Source: Castellaniella sp. (GTDB lineage: Bacteria > Pseudomonadota > Gammaproteobacteria > Burkholderiales > Burkholderiaceae_B). Taken from it: a stretch of 64,000 nucleotides of DNA. Below the pieces are notes generated by a model. The model had not been told where the DNA came from and ran no database searches. It saw only the letters and a list, made by a program, of their open reading frames with translations. Position 1 is the stretch's first letter. The number at the start of each line of letters is the position of its first letter. Positions 44,520 to 54,372 of the stretch are shown in pieces. The stretch lies in assembly GCA_019104865.1 (NCBI GenBank), contig JAHRWZ010000064.1:41883-105882 (forward strand). Reading direction: 5' to 3'. The position numbers were made by a program, and so were the translations under genes.

Positions 44520-46751
44520 ATGACCTCGCCTACGCCCCAGCTGCAGAGATTCTTCTATAGCCACTACTTCTTCGGCGGCTTGCGGCAGGCTACAGGGGTG
44601 CTGCTGCCGGCGCTGGTCCTCACGGGCCTGTTCGGCTGGGTCGCCGCCGGATTCGTCGCCGCTGTGGGCGCCGCCTGCGTGGCCCTCCTGGACCAACCTG
44701 GCGGCCCGCGGCGCTATGGCATCAACGGCATGTTCGCCGCCCTGTGTCTGGGTTCGCTGACCACGGCCGTGACCGGATTGGCCGCCAGCAACACCCTGGC
44801 CATCTGGCTGGTGGTCCCGGCGCTGTGCTTCGGCTTTTCGATGCTGACGGTCTACGGCAAACACGGCGGTCTGCTGGGCTTCGCGTGCCTGCTGATCATG
44901 ACGCTGACCCTGCGCACGCCCCTGACTCAGGCCGACGTGCTGCAGCACACGCTGACGTCCTTTCTGGGCGGCGCGTTCTACCTGATCTACAGCGCCATCG
45001 CCCATCGCCTGCTGTGGCACCGCGAGGAACAACAGGTCCTGTCCGTCGCCCTGTTCGCCACCGCGGACTACGTCGCCACACGGTCGCAGTTCTACGACAT
45101 CCATGTGGATCTGGAAAAAAGCTATCGGCAACTGATCCGCAGCCAGGCGGCCATGACCGATGCGCATCAGGCCGCGCGCGACATGGTCCTGCGCGAACTG
45201 CCGCGCGGCGCCACATCGCGGGGAGACCGCCTGCGCCAAGGCCTGCTGAACCTGTTTGTCGACATGGTGAGCCTGCTCGACAGCATGGTCGCCACGCACA
45301 CCGACTACACAACCCTGCGCCAGGCGCTGCCCGACAGCGACATCCTGCTGTTCGTGCGCGACGCCATGCGCAAGCTGGCGGCCAACGTCTCGGGCCTGGC
45401 CCTGAACGTGGCGCGCAATCGCCACGCGCGGGTGCGCAACAGTGTCAAGGCCGAGCTGAGGGCCATGGAATTCGAACTGCAGCAGCTGCGCGAACAGGGC
45501 ATGCTTCAGTCCGACCCGGAACTGTACGCCCTGCTGGTCCAGGTCCTGCGCCGCCTGCGCAACATGACCCGCCAGGTGGACCGCATGGCGGACCATTCGG
45601 TCAATCCCCTGCCCCAGGACTCGGACCTGTCCAAGGCCAACCGGTCGCTGAACCGGTTCCTCACACGCCAGAAATGGCGCCTGGGTCTGCTGACCGACAA
45701 CCTGCACATGCAATCGGCACATTTCCGCTACGGACTGCGGGTCGCGGTCGCCGCCCTGCTGTCGATGGTGGTGGGCACCCTGATGGCCTACACCCCGATG
45801 GTGCGCACGCTGGACCCGGGGATGGCCGGCCACAGCTACTGGATCATCCTGACGGTCCTCATCATCATGAAACCCGGCTTCGCCCTGACCCGCCAGCGCA
45901 ACGGCTGGCGCCTGATGGGCACCCTGATCGGCTGCGGACTGGCGGTGGTGTTGTTCTTCCTGGACCTGAACCCGACGCTGTACCTGCTGATCCTGGTGGC
46001 CAGCAGCATCCTGGGCTACAGCCTGGTCCAGGTGAACTTCATCCTGTCCGCTGTGTTCAACACCCTGTTCGTGCTGCTGATCTTCCACTTCCTGGTGCCC
46101 GGATCGAACACGGTGGTGGGCGAACGGCTGGTCGATACCGTCATCGGCAGCGTCCTGGCCCTGAGCTGCAGCTACATCCTGCCATCCTGGGAACGCACCG
46201 CCATCGACACGCTGGCCCGCACCTTGCGCACCGCGAACCAGGCATTCCTGCAAAAAGGCCTTGCCTACGTGCAGGCATCCCGGAAGGCGCGCCAGGCGGG
46301 CTACCCGGACAGTTCCGACCGGAACGAAGCCGAAACGCAGTGGAAACTGAGCCGCAACAACGTGCACATCGCCTTCAGCAACTTCGCCTCGGCTTTCTAC
46401 CGAATGATGGATGAGCCGGTGCGCCGACAGCGCCATGTCCCCGAACTGAACCGCCTGATGATCCAGCATCACGCGCTGGCCTCGCAGATCGCCGCCGTCA
46501 TCCCGCAACTGGCGCGCCTGGACCAGGAACCCGCCGGTATCCGTCAGGCGCTGGCCGCCACGACCGATTTCCTGGCCGGGCGCACGGGTGCGCCGCCCAA
46601 TGTCATCGAAACGGATGGCGACCATGCCGCGATGGCCTACCCGCTACGCCAGATGATCAAGGCCGCCCAGCGCATCGACGAGAACATGCGTGCGCTGGAA
46701 CCGGGCGCCACCCCGGCGAATCACCGCAAACCTCAGGCGGCATCCGCCTGA
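44520..46751 (+). CDS. FUSC-family membrane protein (YccS/YhfK type)
   Basis: The 743-residue protein shows the FUSC architecture: two blocks of about five to six membrane helices (roughly 20-140 and 405-540) separated and followed by large cytoplasmic domains rich in helices. The signature in the second block is WIILTVLIIMKPGFALTRQRNGWRLMGTLIG, shown here as adjoining segments WIILTVLIIMKPGF and RNGWRLMGTLIG. Family members include YccS and aromatic-acid exporter AaeB. Export of an organic anion is likely but unproven. The start MTSPTPQLQRFF at 44520 is set by homology. Confidence 0.88.
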   Translation: MTSPTPQLQRFFYSHYFFGGLRQATGVLLPALVLTGLFGWVAAGFVAAVGAACVALLDQPGGPRRYGINGMFAALCLGSLTTAVTGLAASNTLAIWLVVPALCFGFSMLTVYGKHGGLLGFACLLIMTLTLRTPLTQADVLQHTLTSFLGGAFYLIYSAIAHRLLWHREEQQVLSVALFATADYVATRSQFYDIHVDLEKSYRQLIRSQAAMTDAHQAARDMVLRELPRGATSRGDRLRQGLLNLFVDMVSLLDSMVATHTDYTTLRQALPDSDILLFVRDAMRKLAANVSGLALNVARNRHARVRNSVKAELRAMEFELQQLREQGMLQSDPELYALLVQVLRRLRNMTRQVDRMADHSVNPLPQDSDLSKANRSLNRFLTRQKWRLGLLTDNLHMQSAHFRYGLRVAVAALLSMVVGTLMAYTPMVRTLDPGMAGHSYWIILTVLIIMKPGFALTRQRNGWRLMGTLIGCGLAVVLFFLDLNPTLYLLILVASSILGYSLVQVNFILSAVFNTLFVLLIFHFLVPGSNTVVGERLVDTVIGSVLALSCSYILPSWERTAIDTLARTLRTANQAFLQKGLAYVQASRKARQAGYPDSSDRNEAETQWKLSRNNVHIAFSNFASAFYRMMDEPVRRQRHVPELNRLMIQHHALASQIAAVIPQLARLDQEPAGIRQALAATTDFLAGRTGAPPNVIETDGDHAAMAYPLRQMIKAAQRIDENMRALEPGATPANHRKPQAASA

Positions 46752-46816
46752 TCCAGCAGCGACAAGCCGACCGTCGCATGGCTGAACCCCTGCCACGATG
46801 GATGCGACAGCCTGCG

Positions 46817-48133
46817 TCAGATGGGCGCACCCATGATCAGGTCGGGCAGCCAGGTCACGACCTGCGGGAAGATGCACAGCAGCACGATCGCCACCATCAT
46901 CACCAGCACATACGGCAACGCCCCCATCAGAATGTCCTTGGTCGGGACATCGGGCGCGATGGCGTTCAGGACGAACAGGTTGAGCCCCACGGGCGGTGTG
47001 ATCAGGCCGATCTCCATATTCACGGTCAGGACCACCGCGAACCAATAGGGGTCGAAGCCCGCCTGCGTGATGATGGGCAGCAGCAGGGGCGCGGCCATGA
47101 CGATGATCGCCACTGGCGGCAGGAACATGCCGGCCACCAGCAGGAACACGTTGATCAGCCCCATCAGCAACCAGCGGTTGATCTCCAGCGCGGCGATCGC
47201 GGCCGCCAGCGACTGTGTGATGAACAGGGACGACAGCGCAAAGGCGAACAGTTCCGCCGAGGCCATGATCATCATGATCATGACGCTTTCGCGCATGGCC
47301 GAACCGAATACGCCCGTATAGGTCCGGATCCGGAACAGGCGATACACCACGGCCACCACGACCAGCGTCAGGAGTGCTCCCGCGCCGGCGGCCTCCGAGG
47401 GCGTCGCCACCCCGCCATACAACACGAACAGCATGCCCAGGATGATCAGCAAAAGCGGCAGGACACGCGGGAGTGCCTCGAGTTTGTCGCGCCAGGAATA
47501 CTGCAAAGTACTCAGGCCAAACCGGAAGCCCTTTCGCCGCGCATCGAATAATGCCCAGGCCATGAACATGACCGTCAGCAGCACACCGGGCACCACCCCG
47601 GCCAGGAACAGGCGGCCGATCGAGGTCTGGGTCGAGATGCCATACACGATCATGGTGACCGAGGGCGGGATCAGGATCCCGAGCGTGCCCCCCGCCGCAA
47701 TGGAACCCGTGGCGACCGATGCCGGATAGCCTCGTCCCAGCATCTCGGGAATGCCCATCTTGCCAATGGCGGCGCAGGTGGCGGGGCTCGATCCGGTCAT
47801 GCCGGAAAAGATCGCGCACGCACCGATATTGGACAGGATCAGACCGCCCGGCACTTTGTACAACCAGCGGTCCAGGGCCTTGTACAAGTCACCCCCTGCG
47901 GGCGTGCCGGCCACGATCGCCCCCATCAGGACGAACATGGGGATGGCCACGTAACCCAGATTGGCGATGCCCGCGAACATGGTCTCGGCCAGCACGTAGA
48001 TCACGTCGGGCCCCATGTCCAGGAACAGGCCACCCAATGCCGCCAGGCCCAGGGCGAAAGCGATCGGCATGCCTGTCGCCAGCATCAGGCACAGGCCCAG
48101 GACAATACTGATTCCGGCAAGGGTCGGCGTCAT
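46817..48133 (-). CDS. dctM: TRAP transporter large permease (DctM), malonate cluster
   Basis: The 438-residue protein has about 12-13 membrane helices and the DctM signatures GYVAIPMFVLMGAI, FSGMTGSSPATCAAIGKMG and GLITPPVGLNLFV. It carries out sodium-driven uptake with the small subunit DctQ. The start overlaps the DctQ stop (ATGA). As the last gene of the malonate operon it most likely imports malonate or a related dicarboxylate. Confidence 0.93.
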   Translation of the reverse strand: MTPTLAGISIVLGLCLMLATGMPIAFALGLAALGGLFLDMGPDVIYVLAETMFAGIANLGYVAIPMFVLMGAIVAGTPAGGDLYKALDRWLYKVPGGLILSNIGACAIFSGMTGSSPATCAAIGKMGIPEMLGRGYPASVATGSIAAGGTLGILIPPSVTMIVYGISTQTSIGRLFLAGVVPGVLLTVMFMAWALFDARRKGFRFGLSTLQYSWRDKLEALPRVLPLLLIILGMLFVLYGGVATPSEAAGAGALLTLVVVAVVYRLFRIRTYTGVFGSAMRESVMIMMIMASAELFAFALSSLFITQSLAAAIAALEINRWLLMGLINVFLLVAGMFLPPVAIIVMAAPLLLPIITQAGFDPYWFAVVLTVNMEIGLITPPVGLNLFVLNAIAPDVPTKDILMGALPYVLVMMVAIVLLCIFPQVVTWLPDLIMGAPI

Positions 48134-48618
48134 GACGGCTTCTCCATCAGCTTGATGATCTCGACAACGTACTGCAGGCTGAGCAGCCCGAAACCGAACA
48201 CGACGGGCGACAAGGGCATCCACAGCGGCACGGCGGCCACGCTCGGGGTCGTCCAGCCGCCTTCCAGGGCTTCAGCCAGATGCAGACCCGTCGCAACCGT
48301 CATGACGCAGCAGAAGATGAACCCCAGCAACGCACCGACCCGATCCATCCAGAGACGCGTGCGCGGACGCACCAGCATCTGGATGAAATCCACGCCGACG
48401 TGACCCTTGGTCATCAGAACGTAGGGGGCGCCCAGGAAGATCGCGGCGGTGGCGCCAAACACGACCGCCTCGGTCTGCCAGATGGTGGCCGCCCGGAACA
48501 CGTAGCGCATCAGGATCATCTGACACACCACGAGCATGGCAAAGACCAGCAGCAGCACAGATGCGACGCCGCAGGCCCGCGACAGGGCCTCGACCCCGCG
48601 GATGAAAACTCGATTCAT
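48130..48618 (-). CDS. dctQ: TRAP transporter small permease (DctQ)
   Basis: The 162-residue protein has four membrane helices and the DctQ pattern RYVFRAATIWQTEAVVFGAT and LMTKGHVGVDF. It pairs with the large permease, whose gene overlaps its stop. The solute-binding protein gene is 65 bp upstream. Confidence 0.92.
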   Translation of the reverse strand: MNRVFIRGVEALSRACGVASVLLLVFAMLVVCQMILMRYVFRAATIWQTEAVVFGATAAIFLGAPYVLMTKGHVGVDFIQMLVRPRTRLWMDRVGALLGFIFCCVMTVATGLHLAEALEGGWTTPSVAAVPLWMPLSPVVFGFGLLSLQYVVEIIKLMEKPS

Positions 48619-48683
48619 GCGACCTCCCGGTGTCGCTTCGGCAGAAAGACCGGCGCCGGATCATGCCCGGCACCAGCCCACCC

Positions 48684-49682
48684 TCACTGAACGGCCAGCG
48701 CCTTCTTCAGCAGCGCATCCCCACCCGGGACCTTCTCGGCGAACTGCCGATAGGACGAATGCTTGGCGATGCTCATCCAGGCCTGATACTGCTCAGGGGT
48801 CATCGTGACGACCTCGACCCCCGCCTTGGTATAGATGTCTCGCATCTTCTGCTCGCCCTTTCTGGCTTCTTCCGTAAAGTAGGTTTCCGCCTTTTTCGCT
48901 GCCGCGAGGATCGCCTCACGCTGTTTTGGCTCCAGCCGGTCGAAGACCTTCTTGGACATCAGCACGGGTTCGTACATGAACCACAAGGCGTTTTCCCCGG
49001 GTGCGGTCAGGCACTTGGCCTGTTCGTAAAGCCGGTACGACACGAAGCTGTCGTTGGACGTGTTGGCCGCATCGAGCACGCCCGTTTGCATGGCCGAATA
49101 GACCTCGGACGACGGCATGGACGAGATCGACGCGCCCGCCGCCGCCAGCATCTGCTCGAAGGCCGGACCCGCCGCCCGGATGACTTGGCCCTTGATCGTT
49201 TCGGGCCCGGTGACGCAGTGTTTCTTCGACGCAAAACCGCCCGCCAGCCAGGCATCGGCAATCACGACAGCGCCCTGCTTTTCCACCAGCGCCTTGATGT
49301 CCTTCATGAAGTTGGACTGATTCAGGCGCTGGGCATGGTCGTAGTTGCGCACCAGACCGGGCATGAGGGTTGCGGAAAATTGCGGAACCCGCCCCGAGGC
49401 ATAGTCCAGCGGAAAGGCCGCCATGTCCAGCTGGCCACGAGTCAGCGCCCCCCATTGTTCGTTGGGCTTGTACAGCGAGGAGGACGGGAAAACCTGGATC
49501 TTCAATCCGACATTGGCGGCCTGGACCTCGCGGGCGATGATCTGCACCATTTCGTCCCGCGGGTCTCCCTGACCGCCGGGGAACTGGTGCGAGGCCCGCA
49601 AGGTGGTATCCGCCAGAGCGGAACCGGTGCCAGCCGCCAGGGCCAGCCCCAGTGCGGCGCAAAGAATGTGTCGCTTCATCAT
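48684..49682 (-). CDS. dctP: TRAP transporter solute-binding protein (DctP family)
   Basis: The 332-residue periplasmic protein has a signal peptide (to about residue 24, SALA). The DctP fold follows with TLRASHQFPGGQGDPRDEM, a GQLDMAAFPLDY block and the ligand-site Arg in KGQVIRAAGPAFEQM. It presents a carboxylate to the permeases. The start at 49682 has AGGAG at good spacing (a second ATG follows at once). Located behind malonyl-CoA synthetase, it is probably malonate-specific. Confidence 0.92.
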   Translation of the reverse strand: MMKRHILCAALGLALAAGTGSALADTTLRASHQFPGGQGDPRDEMVQIIAREVQAANVGLKIQVFPSSSLYKPNEQWGALTRGQLDMAAFPLDYASGRVPQFSATLMPGLVRNYDHAQRLNQSNFMKDIKALVEKQGAVVIADAWLAGGFASKKHCVTGPETIKGQVIRAAGPAFEQMLAAAGASISSMPSSEVYSAMQTGVLDAANTSNDSFVSYRLYEQAKCLTAPGENALWFMYEPVLMSKKVFDRLEPKQREAILAAAKKAETYFTEEARKGEQKMRDIYTKAGVEVVTMTPEQYQAWMSIAKHSSYRQFAEKVPGGDALLKKALAVQ

Positions 49683-49792
49683 GTTGTCTCCTAGTTATCA
49701 TCGTTGTGAATCCTGCCGCCCCTTCCCGGATCCGGCTTGCCCCTTGGCGGGACGAAATCTGCGTTCCTTTCTGGGTCATGCCTCCGTTCTGT

Positions 49793-51334
49793 TCATGGCA
49801 AGCTCGCGTACCGCTGCCGCAGCACATTCTTCTGGACCTTGCCCATGGCATTGCGCGGCAGCGCATCGATCACATGAATTTTTTTGGGCACCTTGAAGTT
49901 CGCCAGACCCACTTTCAATCCAGCCAGCACCGCGCCGGCGTCCACCGTCTCGCCGGCGCGTGGTACCAGCACCGCAACGACGGCCTCGCCGAAATCCGGG
50001 TGAGGTACGCCGATGACGGCGGACTCCTGGACGCCGGGCATCGCGTCGATGACCATCTCGATTTCCTTGGGGTAGACGTTATAGCCGCCCGTGATGATCA
50101 GGTCCTTGCTGCGCCCGACGATGCTCAGGTAGTCGCCGGGGACATCCGCACCGCCCAGCACGCCGATGTCACCGGTGCGAAACCACCCGTCCAGCGTGAA
50201 TTCCTGGCGGGTCTTTTCCGGCATGCGCCAATAGCCCGCGAACACGTTGGGCCCACGCACCTGGACATGGCCGGGCTCACCCGCCGCCAGGGGCTGATCG
50301 ACATCGTCGACGACGCGCACCGTGATTCCCGGCAGCGCCGGCCCCACCGTCCCGGGCAGGCGCTCGCCGCGCGCGGAGTCATAAGGGTTGGATGTGATCA
50401 TGCCGGTTTCGCTCATGCCATAGCGTTCCAGGATGGTCATGCCGCTACGCGCCTGAAATTCGCGGAAGGTATCGACCAGCAACGGAGCGGACCCTGAAAT
50501 GAAGAGCCGCATGTGACGGCAGGTCTCGCGGTCAAACCGGGCATCGGCCAGCAACCGCACGTAATAGGTCGGCACCCCCATCATCAGGGTGCATCGCGGC
50601 AGGTAGTGCAGCGCCTGGTCCACGTCGAATTTCGGCAGCCAGATCATCCGTGCCCCCGCCAGCAGCGCGCCGTGGGATGCGACGAACAACCCGTGCACAT
50701 GAAAGATCGGCAGCATGTGCAGCAACACGTCGTCGGATCGCCAGCCCCAGTACGACTTCAGCGTCAGGGCGTTGGATGACAGATTGGCGTGGGTGAGCAT
50801 GGCGCCCTTGCTGCGCCCGGTCGTGCCGGACGTATACAGGATGGCGGCCAGATCGTCGGGGGCATTATGCGCCGTGACGAAATCCGGATCCTGTCCGGCG
50901 GCGCCCCGCATCAGGCTGCCCTGGCCATCGGCGTTCAGGGTCAGGACGTGGGCGGCCCCCTTGCCTCGCGCCAGCGGTTCGCACCAGCCGAGGGCATTGT
51001 CCGGGCAAATCACCACAGCCGGTTCGGCATCCTCCAGGAAATACGCCACCTCGGCCTCGTGATAGGCGGTGTTCAACGGCAGATAGACCAATCCCGCACG
51101 CAGAGTGGCCAGATAGAGCATCAACGCTTCCGGAGACTTATCCACCTGGACGGCCACCCGGGAACCGGCGGGCACCGCCAGGGAACGCAGCAGGTTGGCG
51201 ATCCGGCCGCTGATGGCATCGATATCCTGCCAGCTGTAGGCGCACGCCGGGGTTTCGATGGCCACAGCCTGACGATCCGCTGGAAAACCGGACTGCAGGA
51301 CCGTGTAGAGGTTGGCGTTGCGTTCCACGTTCAT
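49793..51334 (-). CDS. matB: Malonyl-CoA synthetase
   Basis: The 513-residue AMP-forming ligase activates malonate to malonyl-CoA. The P-loop YTSGTTGRSKG is at 167-177, the adenylate motif ERYGMSETGM at about 305, the hinge IVGRSKDLIITGGYNVYP at about 415, and the catalytic Lys in NAMGKVQKN near the end. Identity as MatB rests on the neighbouring malonyl-CoA decarboxylase and MatB-like sequence such as PIFHVHGLF. The start at 51334 has AAGGAG very close upstream. Confidence 0.9.
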   Translation of the reverse strand: MNVERNANLYTVLQSGFPADRQAVAIETPACAYSWQDIDAISGRIANLLRSLAVPAGSRVAVQVDKSPEALMLYLATLRAGLVYLPLNTAYHEAEVAYFLEDAEPAVVICPDNALGWCEPLARGKGAAHVLTLNADGQGSLMRGAAGQDPDFVTAHNAPDDLAAILYTSGTTGRSKGAMLTHANLSSNALTLKSYWGWRSDDVLLHMLPIFHVHGLFVASHGALLAGARMIWLPKFDVDQALHYLPRCTLMMGVPTYYVRLLADARFDRETCRHMRLFISGSAPLLVDTFREFQARSGMTILERYGMSETGMITSNPYDSARGERLPGTVGPALPGITVRVVDDVDQPLAAGEPGHVQVRGPNVFAGYWRMPEKTRQEFTLDGWFRTGDIGVLGGADVPGDYLSIVGRSKDLIITGGYNVYPKEIEMVIDAMPGVQESAVIGVPHPDFGEAVVAVLVPRAGETVDAGAVLAGLKVGLANFKVPKKIHVIDALPRNAMGKVQKNVLRQRYASLP

Positions 51335-51363
51335 TCTCCTTTGAAAACCGGGGGGCACCGTCT

Positions 51364-52710
51364 CTACAGCCATTGCACCCCCCGCGAAACCCGAGGCTTG
51401 CCCGCCGCCAGGCGCGCACGGTTCTCGTCCAGCTGATCCGGTTCGTATAGATAATTCACCATCAGGCCGCAGGACTGCTCCAGCCCCTTGGCGGAGCGGT
51501 CGGCTGCCCAGTTCAACCGTTCGATACGCGCGCCATTGCCCAGGTGGAAGCGCGCCACGGCGTCCAGCGGGTCGGTGCCGCGCAACTGCCGCAAATAGTG
51601 CGCAGCCAACCGCAGTCCCGTTTTCCGCACAGACTCGGGACCGGGTTCGATCGCCGCGGCGCGCAGGCGTTCGACCCAGCGTACGCCTGCGCCCGGTTCC
51701 TGCGCCACCGCCTGACGCTCGCCCTTGTCCGCCAGGTATTCCTGAATTTCCGCGCCATCGCGCTTGCCGAGCCAATCCGCAAAGCCCGGGATGGGGGACA
51801 GGGTGGCAAACGACTTCAGTTTCGGCAGCTCGGCGAGCAACTCCTCGATCACGCGCTTGAGCAGGAAGTTGCCAAAACTGATCCCGCGCAGCCCACGCTG
51901 AGTATTGGAGATCGAGTAGAAGATCGCCCACCGTGCTTTGCTCAGATCAGCAACAGGGCGGTCCGGGTCGATCAGCGCCTGTACGTCGGCCGCCATCTGT
52001 TCGGCGAACGCCACCTCGACGAAAATCAGCGGCACATCGGTCATCCGCGGGTGGAAGAAAGCGTAGCAGCGGCGGTCGGCTGCCACCCGGCGGCGCATGT
52101 CGTCCCAGGAGCGGATTTCGTGCACCGCTTCGTACTGGATGAGTTTTTCCAGCAAGGAAGCCGGCGAATCCCAGTTGATGTGACGCAGTTCCAGCATGCC
52201 GACGTCGAACCAGTTCGACAACAGCGCCGCCAGTTCCTGTTCGAGGGCCGACAGACCGGCGACCTGATTGCGCCAGCGCAACATGTCAGCCCGCAGTTCG
52301 ACCATCAGGGCCAACCGGTCGCTCTCGGCATACAGACGGCGAAACAGCCCGTTGGCGCCTCTGGCGTGGGGCTCGAGCCCCACACCCGCGTGGACCAGCC
52401 CCGCGAGCAGGGAACGCCGCTCGTCCGCATCGGCCGCCAGGTAGCGGTCGGCCCATTGCCGGGCCAGACGGTTCGCCGCGCCATCGGTCGGCGAAGCCTC
52501 GTAGAGCGAACGCAAAGCGGACGGGTCAGGGAGGTGGTCGCGATCCAGCCAACGGCTGAGCCGACCCAGCAATCCGGCGGCGCGGGGCGTGGATTCCGGC
52601 GCAGGCTGGGCCACATCGGGGATAGGGGTGGAAGCCCCGGGGGCGGCATGATCCGACCGCCCGTCCCCCGCAGGCGCGGCGACCTGGGTCCCAAGGATCG
52701 ATCCTGTCAT
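51364..52710 (-). CDS. matA: Malonyl-CoA decarboxylase
   Basis: The 448-residue enzyme turns malonyl-CoA into acetyl-CoA. It has the all-helical N-terminal domain and the acetyltransferase-like catalytic domain, with the conserved SISNTQRGLRGISFGNFLLK, FATLSPIPGFADWL and AHYL blocks. The start at 52710 overlaps the regulator stop (ATGA). The synthetase gene follows after 29 bp. The end (QWL) is complete. Confidence 0.94.
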   Translation of the reverse strand: MTGSILGTQVAAPAGDGRSDHAAPGASTPIPDVAQPAPESTPRAAGLLGRLSRWLDRDHLPDPSALRSLYEASPTDGAANRLARQWADRYLAADADERRSLLAGLVHAGVGLEPHARGANGLFRRLYAESDRLALMVELRADMLRWRNQVAGLSALEQELAALLSNWFDVGMLELRHINWDSPASLLEKLIQYEAVHEIRSWDDMRRRVAADRRCYAFFHPRMTDVPLIFVEVAFAEQMAADVQALIDPDRPVADLSKARWAIFYSISNTQRGLRGISFGNFLLKRVIEELLAELPKLKSFATLSPIPGFADWLGKRDGAEIQEYLADKGERQAVAQEPGAGVRWVERLRAAAIEPGPESVRKTGLRLAAHYLRQLRGTDPLDAVARFHLGNGARIERLNWAADRSAKGLEQSCGLMVNYLYEPDQLDENRARLAAGKPRVSRGVQWL

Positions 52711-53423
52711 GATCGTTCTCCCGATATGGCGGAATCCGGCACCCACGGATCCGGAATCGCGGCACGCTCGTCCTGCCGGGCCAGCGCCCGCAGGGCATCG
52801 AGCTGGCGCATCAGATGCTTGCGCGTGATGGCATCGGCGCCTTCCGAATCATGGGCCTTCAGCGCGGCGAAGATGGCGAGGTGTTCGGCGCAGGACTCGC
52901 GGATCCGTCCGGGGAAACTGAGGCTGCGGTGGCGCGACAGGCTGAGCACCTGACGCAGGTTGTCGATCAGGTCCGACAGCCAGCGATTGTCCGCCAGTTC
53001 CTGGATGGCGACATGGATCCTGGCATTGGCCGCGTAGTAGTCATCGATCGACCCCAATTCCGCGAAATGACGCAGATCCCGGTGCAGGACTTCCAGGCGG
53101 CTCAGGTCCACCTGCGTCACCTTGCTGGCGGCCTCGTAGGCGCAACGCCCTTCCAGCAATGCCATCAAAGGAAAGATGTTCTCCAGGTCGCGCGTGGACA
53201 GTTCGTTGACGAAACAGCCGCGACGCGGTTCCAGCCGTAGCAGCCCTTCGGCCACCAGGACCTTCAGCGCTTCCCGCAACGGTGTGCGCGAAATGCCGAG
53301 CACCGCAGTCAGCGCGGCCTCGTCGACCCATTCCCCCGCCTGCAGTTCCCCCGATTGGATCATGCCCCGCAAGCGGTCGGCCACTTCCTGATAGAGGATC
53401 TTCTGGACAATCCTGGCCGCCAT
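52707..53423 (-). CDS. matR: GntR-family regulator of malonate use (MatR-like, FadR subfamily)
   Basis: The 238-residue protein has the GntR winged helix (VADRLRGMIQSGELQAGEWV, then ISRTPLREALKVLVAEGLL) and an FCD-type helical ligand domain with His/Asp residues (DDYYAANARIHVAIQELA). It begins the malonate operon and is coupled to matA, as in Rhizobium matRABC. GGAG lies upstream of the start at 53423. It probably represses the operon through AT-rich repeats at 53454-53467. Confidence 0.9.
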   Translation of the reverse strand: MAARIVQKILYQEVADRLRGMIQSGELQAGEWVDEAALTAVLGISRTPLREALKVLVAEGLLRLEPRRGCFVNELSTRDLENIFPLMALLEGRCAYEAASKVTQVDLSRLEVLHRDLRHFAELGSIDDYYAANARIHVAIQELADNRWLSDLIDNLRQVLSLSRHRSLSFPGRIRESCAEHLAIFAALKAHDSEGADAITRKHLMRQLDALRALARQDERAAIPDPWVPDSAISGERS

Positions 53424-53453
53424 CGGGGTCTCCTGTGCGGAATCTGGAAATTA

Positions 53454-53467
53454 ATAATTCATAATTA
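53454..53467 (-). promoter_or_regulatory. AT-rich repeat upstream of matR
   Basis: ATAATTC followed directly by ATAATTA lies 31-44 bp before the matR start in otherwise GC-rich DNA. It is a candidate promoter/operator for the malonate operon. Confidence 0.4.
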
Positions 53468-53524
53468 TGGGTAGCGTAAAAGTCGTGATCGAGCAGCACA
53501 ACTCAGGTTATCCCTGATGGGTTG

Positions 53525-54298
53525 TCAGGCCGACCGCCGGAAAACCAGGCGGTCCTCGGTCGAGGCCTCTGGGGCGAAGGCGTAGCCGCCTGCAGAAAAA
53601 CCCCGCAGATCGGCCACCCGGTCGATCTTGTGATCGGCCACATGACGGGCCATGAGACCGCGAGCCCGCTTGGCGTGAAAACTGACGACCTTCCAGATAC
53701 CGTTCTTTTCGTCCTGGAATACGCATTCGACCACCCGTGCGCGCAAGGTCTTCAGATCCACGGATTTGAAGTATTCCTGGGACGCCAGATTCAGCACGAT
53801 CCGTTCCCGGCCCAACGCATCCAGGCGGCGGTTCAGTTCCTGCGCGATCCGGCCGCCCCAGAATTCATACAGTGTCCGGCCGTGCGCCGTGCGCAGCCGC
53901 GTACCCATTTCCAGGCGATAGGGCTGGATCAGATCCAGCGGCCGCAGCACGCCATACAAACCGCTGAGGATGGCCAGATGATCCTGCAACCAGACCAGTT
54001 GCGCGTCGGACAGTTCCGCCGCGCGCAACCCTTCATAGACATCCCCATTGAAGGCCAGAGCGGCCTGGCGGGCATGCCGCGTATCGGGCGCATCGACCCA
54101 GGCCGCATACCGCTGCGCATTCAGGCGCGCCAGCGCGTCTGACAGATCCATCAAATCGGCCAGATCGGCCGGTTTCAAGGCCTGCATGACACCGACCAGT
54201 TCACGCGTTTCTGTAGAGAATACCGGCAGCGACTGCTGCGTGGTGCGCACCGGCGAGTCGTAGTCCAGCTTCTTCGCCGGTGACAACACCATCAACAT
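53525..54298 (-). CDS. yaaA: Peroxide stress protein YaaA (DUF328)
   Basis: The 257-residue protein has the YaaA start [16 protein letters not shown] and the conserved blocks [31 protein letters not shown] (shown in parts), [13 protein letters not shown] and [14 protein letters not shown]. YaaA limits intracellular iron damage during peroxide stress and binds DNA. The start at 54298 has GAGGAG nine bases upstream. It stands alone, 74 bp after the next gene on the same strand. Confidence 0.95.
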   Translation of the reverse strand: MLMVLSPAKKLDYDSPVRTTQQSLPVFSTETRELVGVMQALKPADLADLMDLSDALARLNAQRYAAWVDAPDTRHARQAALAFNGDVYEGLRAAELSDAQLVWLQDHLAILSGLYGVLRPLDLIQPYRLEMGTRLRTAHGRTLYEFWGGRIAQELNRRLDALGRERIVLNLASQEYFKSVDLKTLRARVVECVFQDEKNGIWKVVSFHAKRARGLMARHVADHKIDRVADLRGFSAGGYAFAPEASTEDRLVFRRSA

Positions 54299-54372
54299 CG
54301 ATGACTCCTCAAGCAATGGTCTCCGCACGGACCGGGGTGTGGCCGGGCCGTACGGTAGTGCAGTGCGATTTT

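Noticed and set aside
44415..46625. A 736-codon open frame antisense to the FUSC gene
   Set aside because: Gln/His-rich mirror frame with no recognisable domain; the FUSC protein is well supported.
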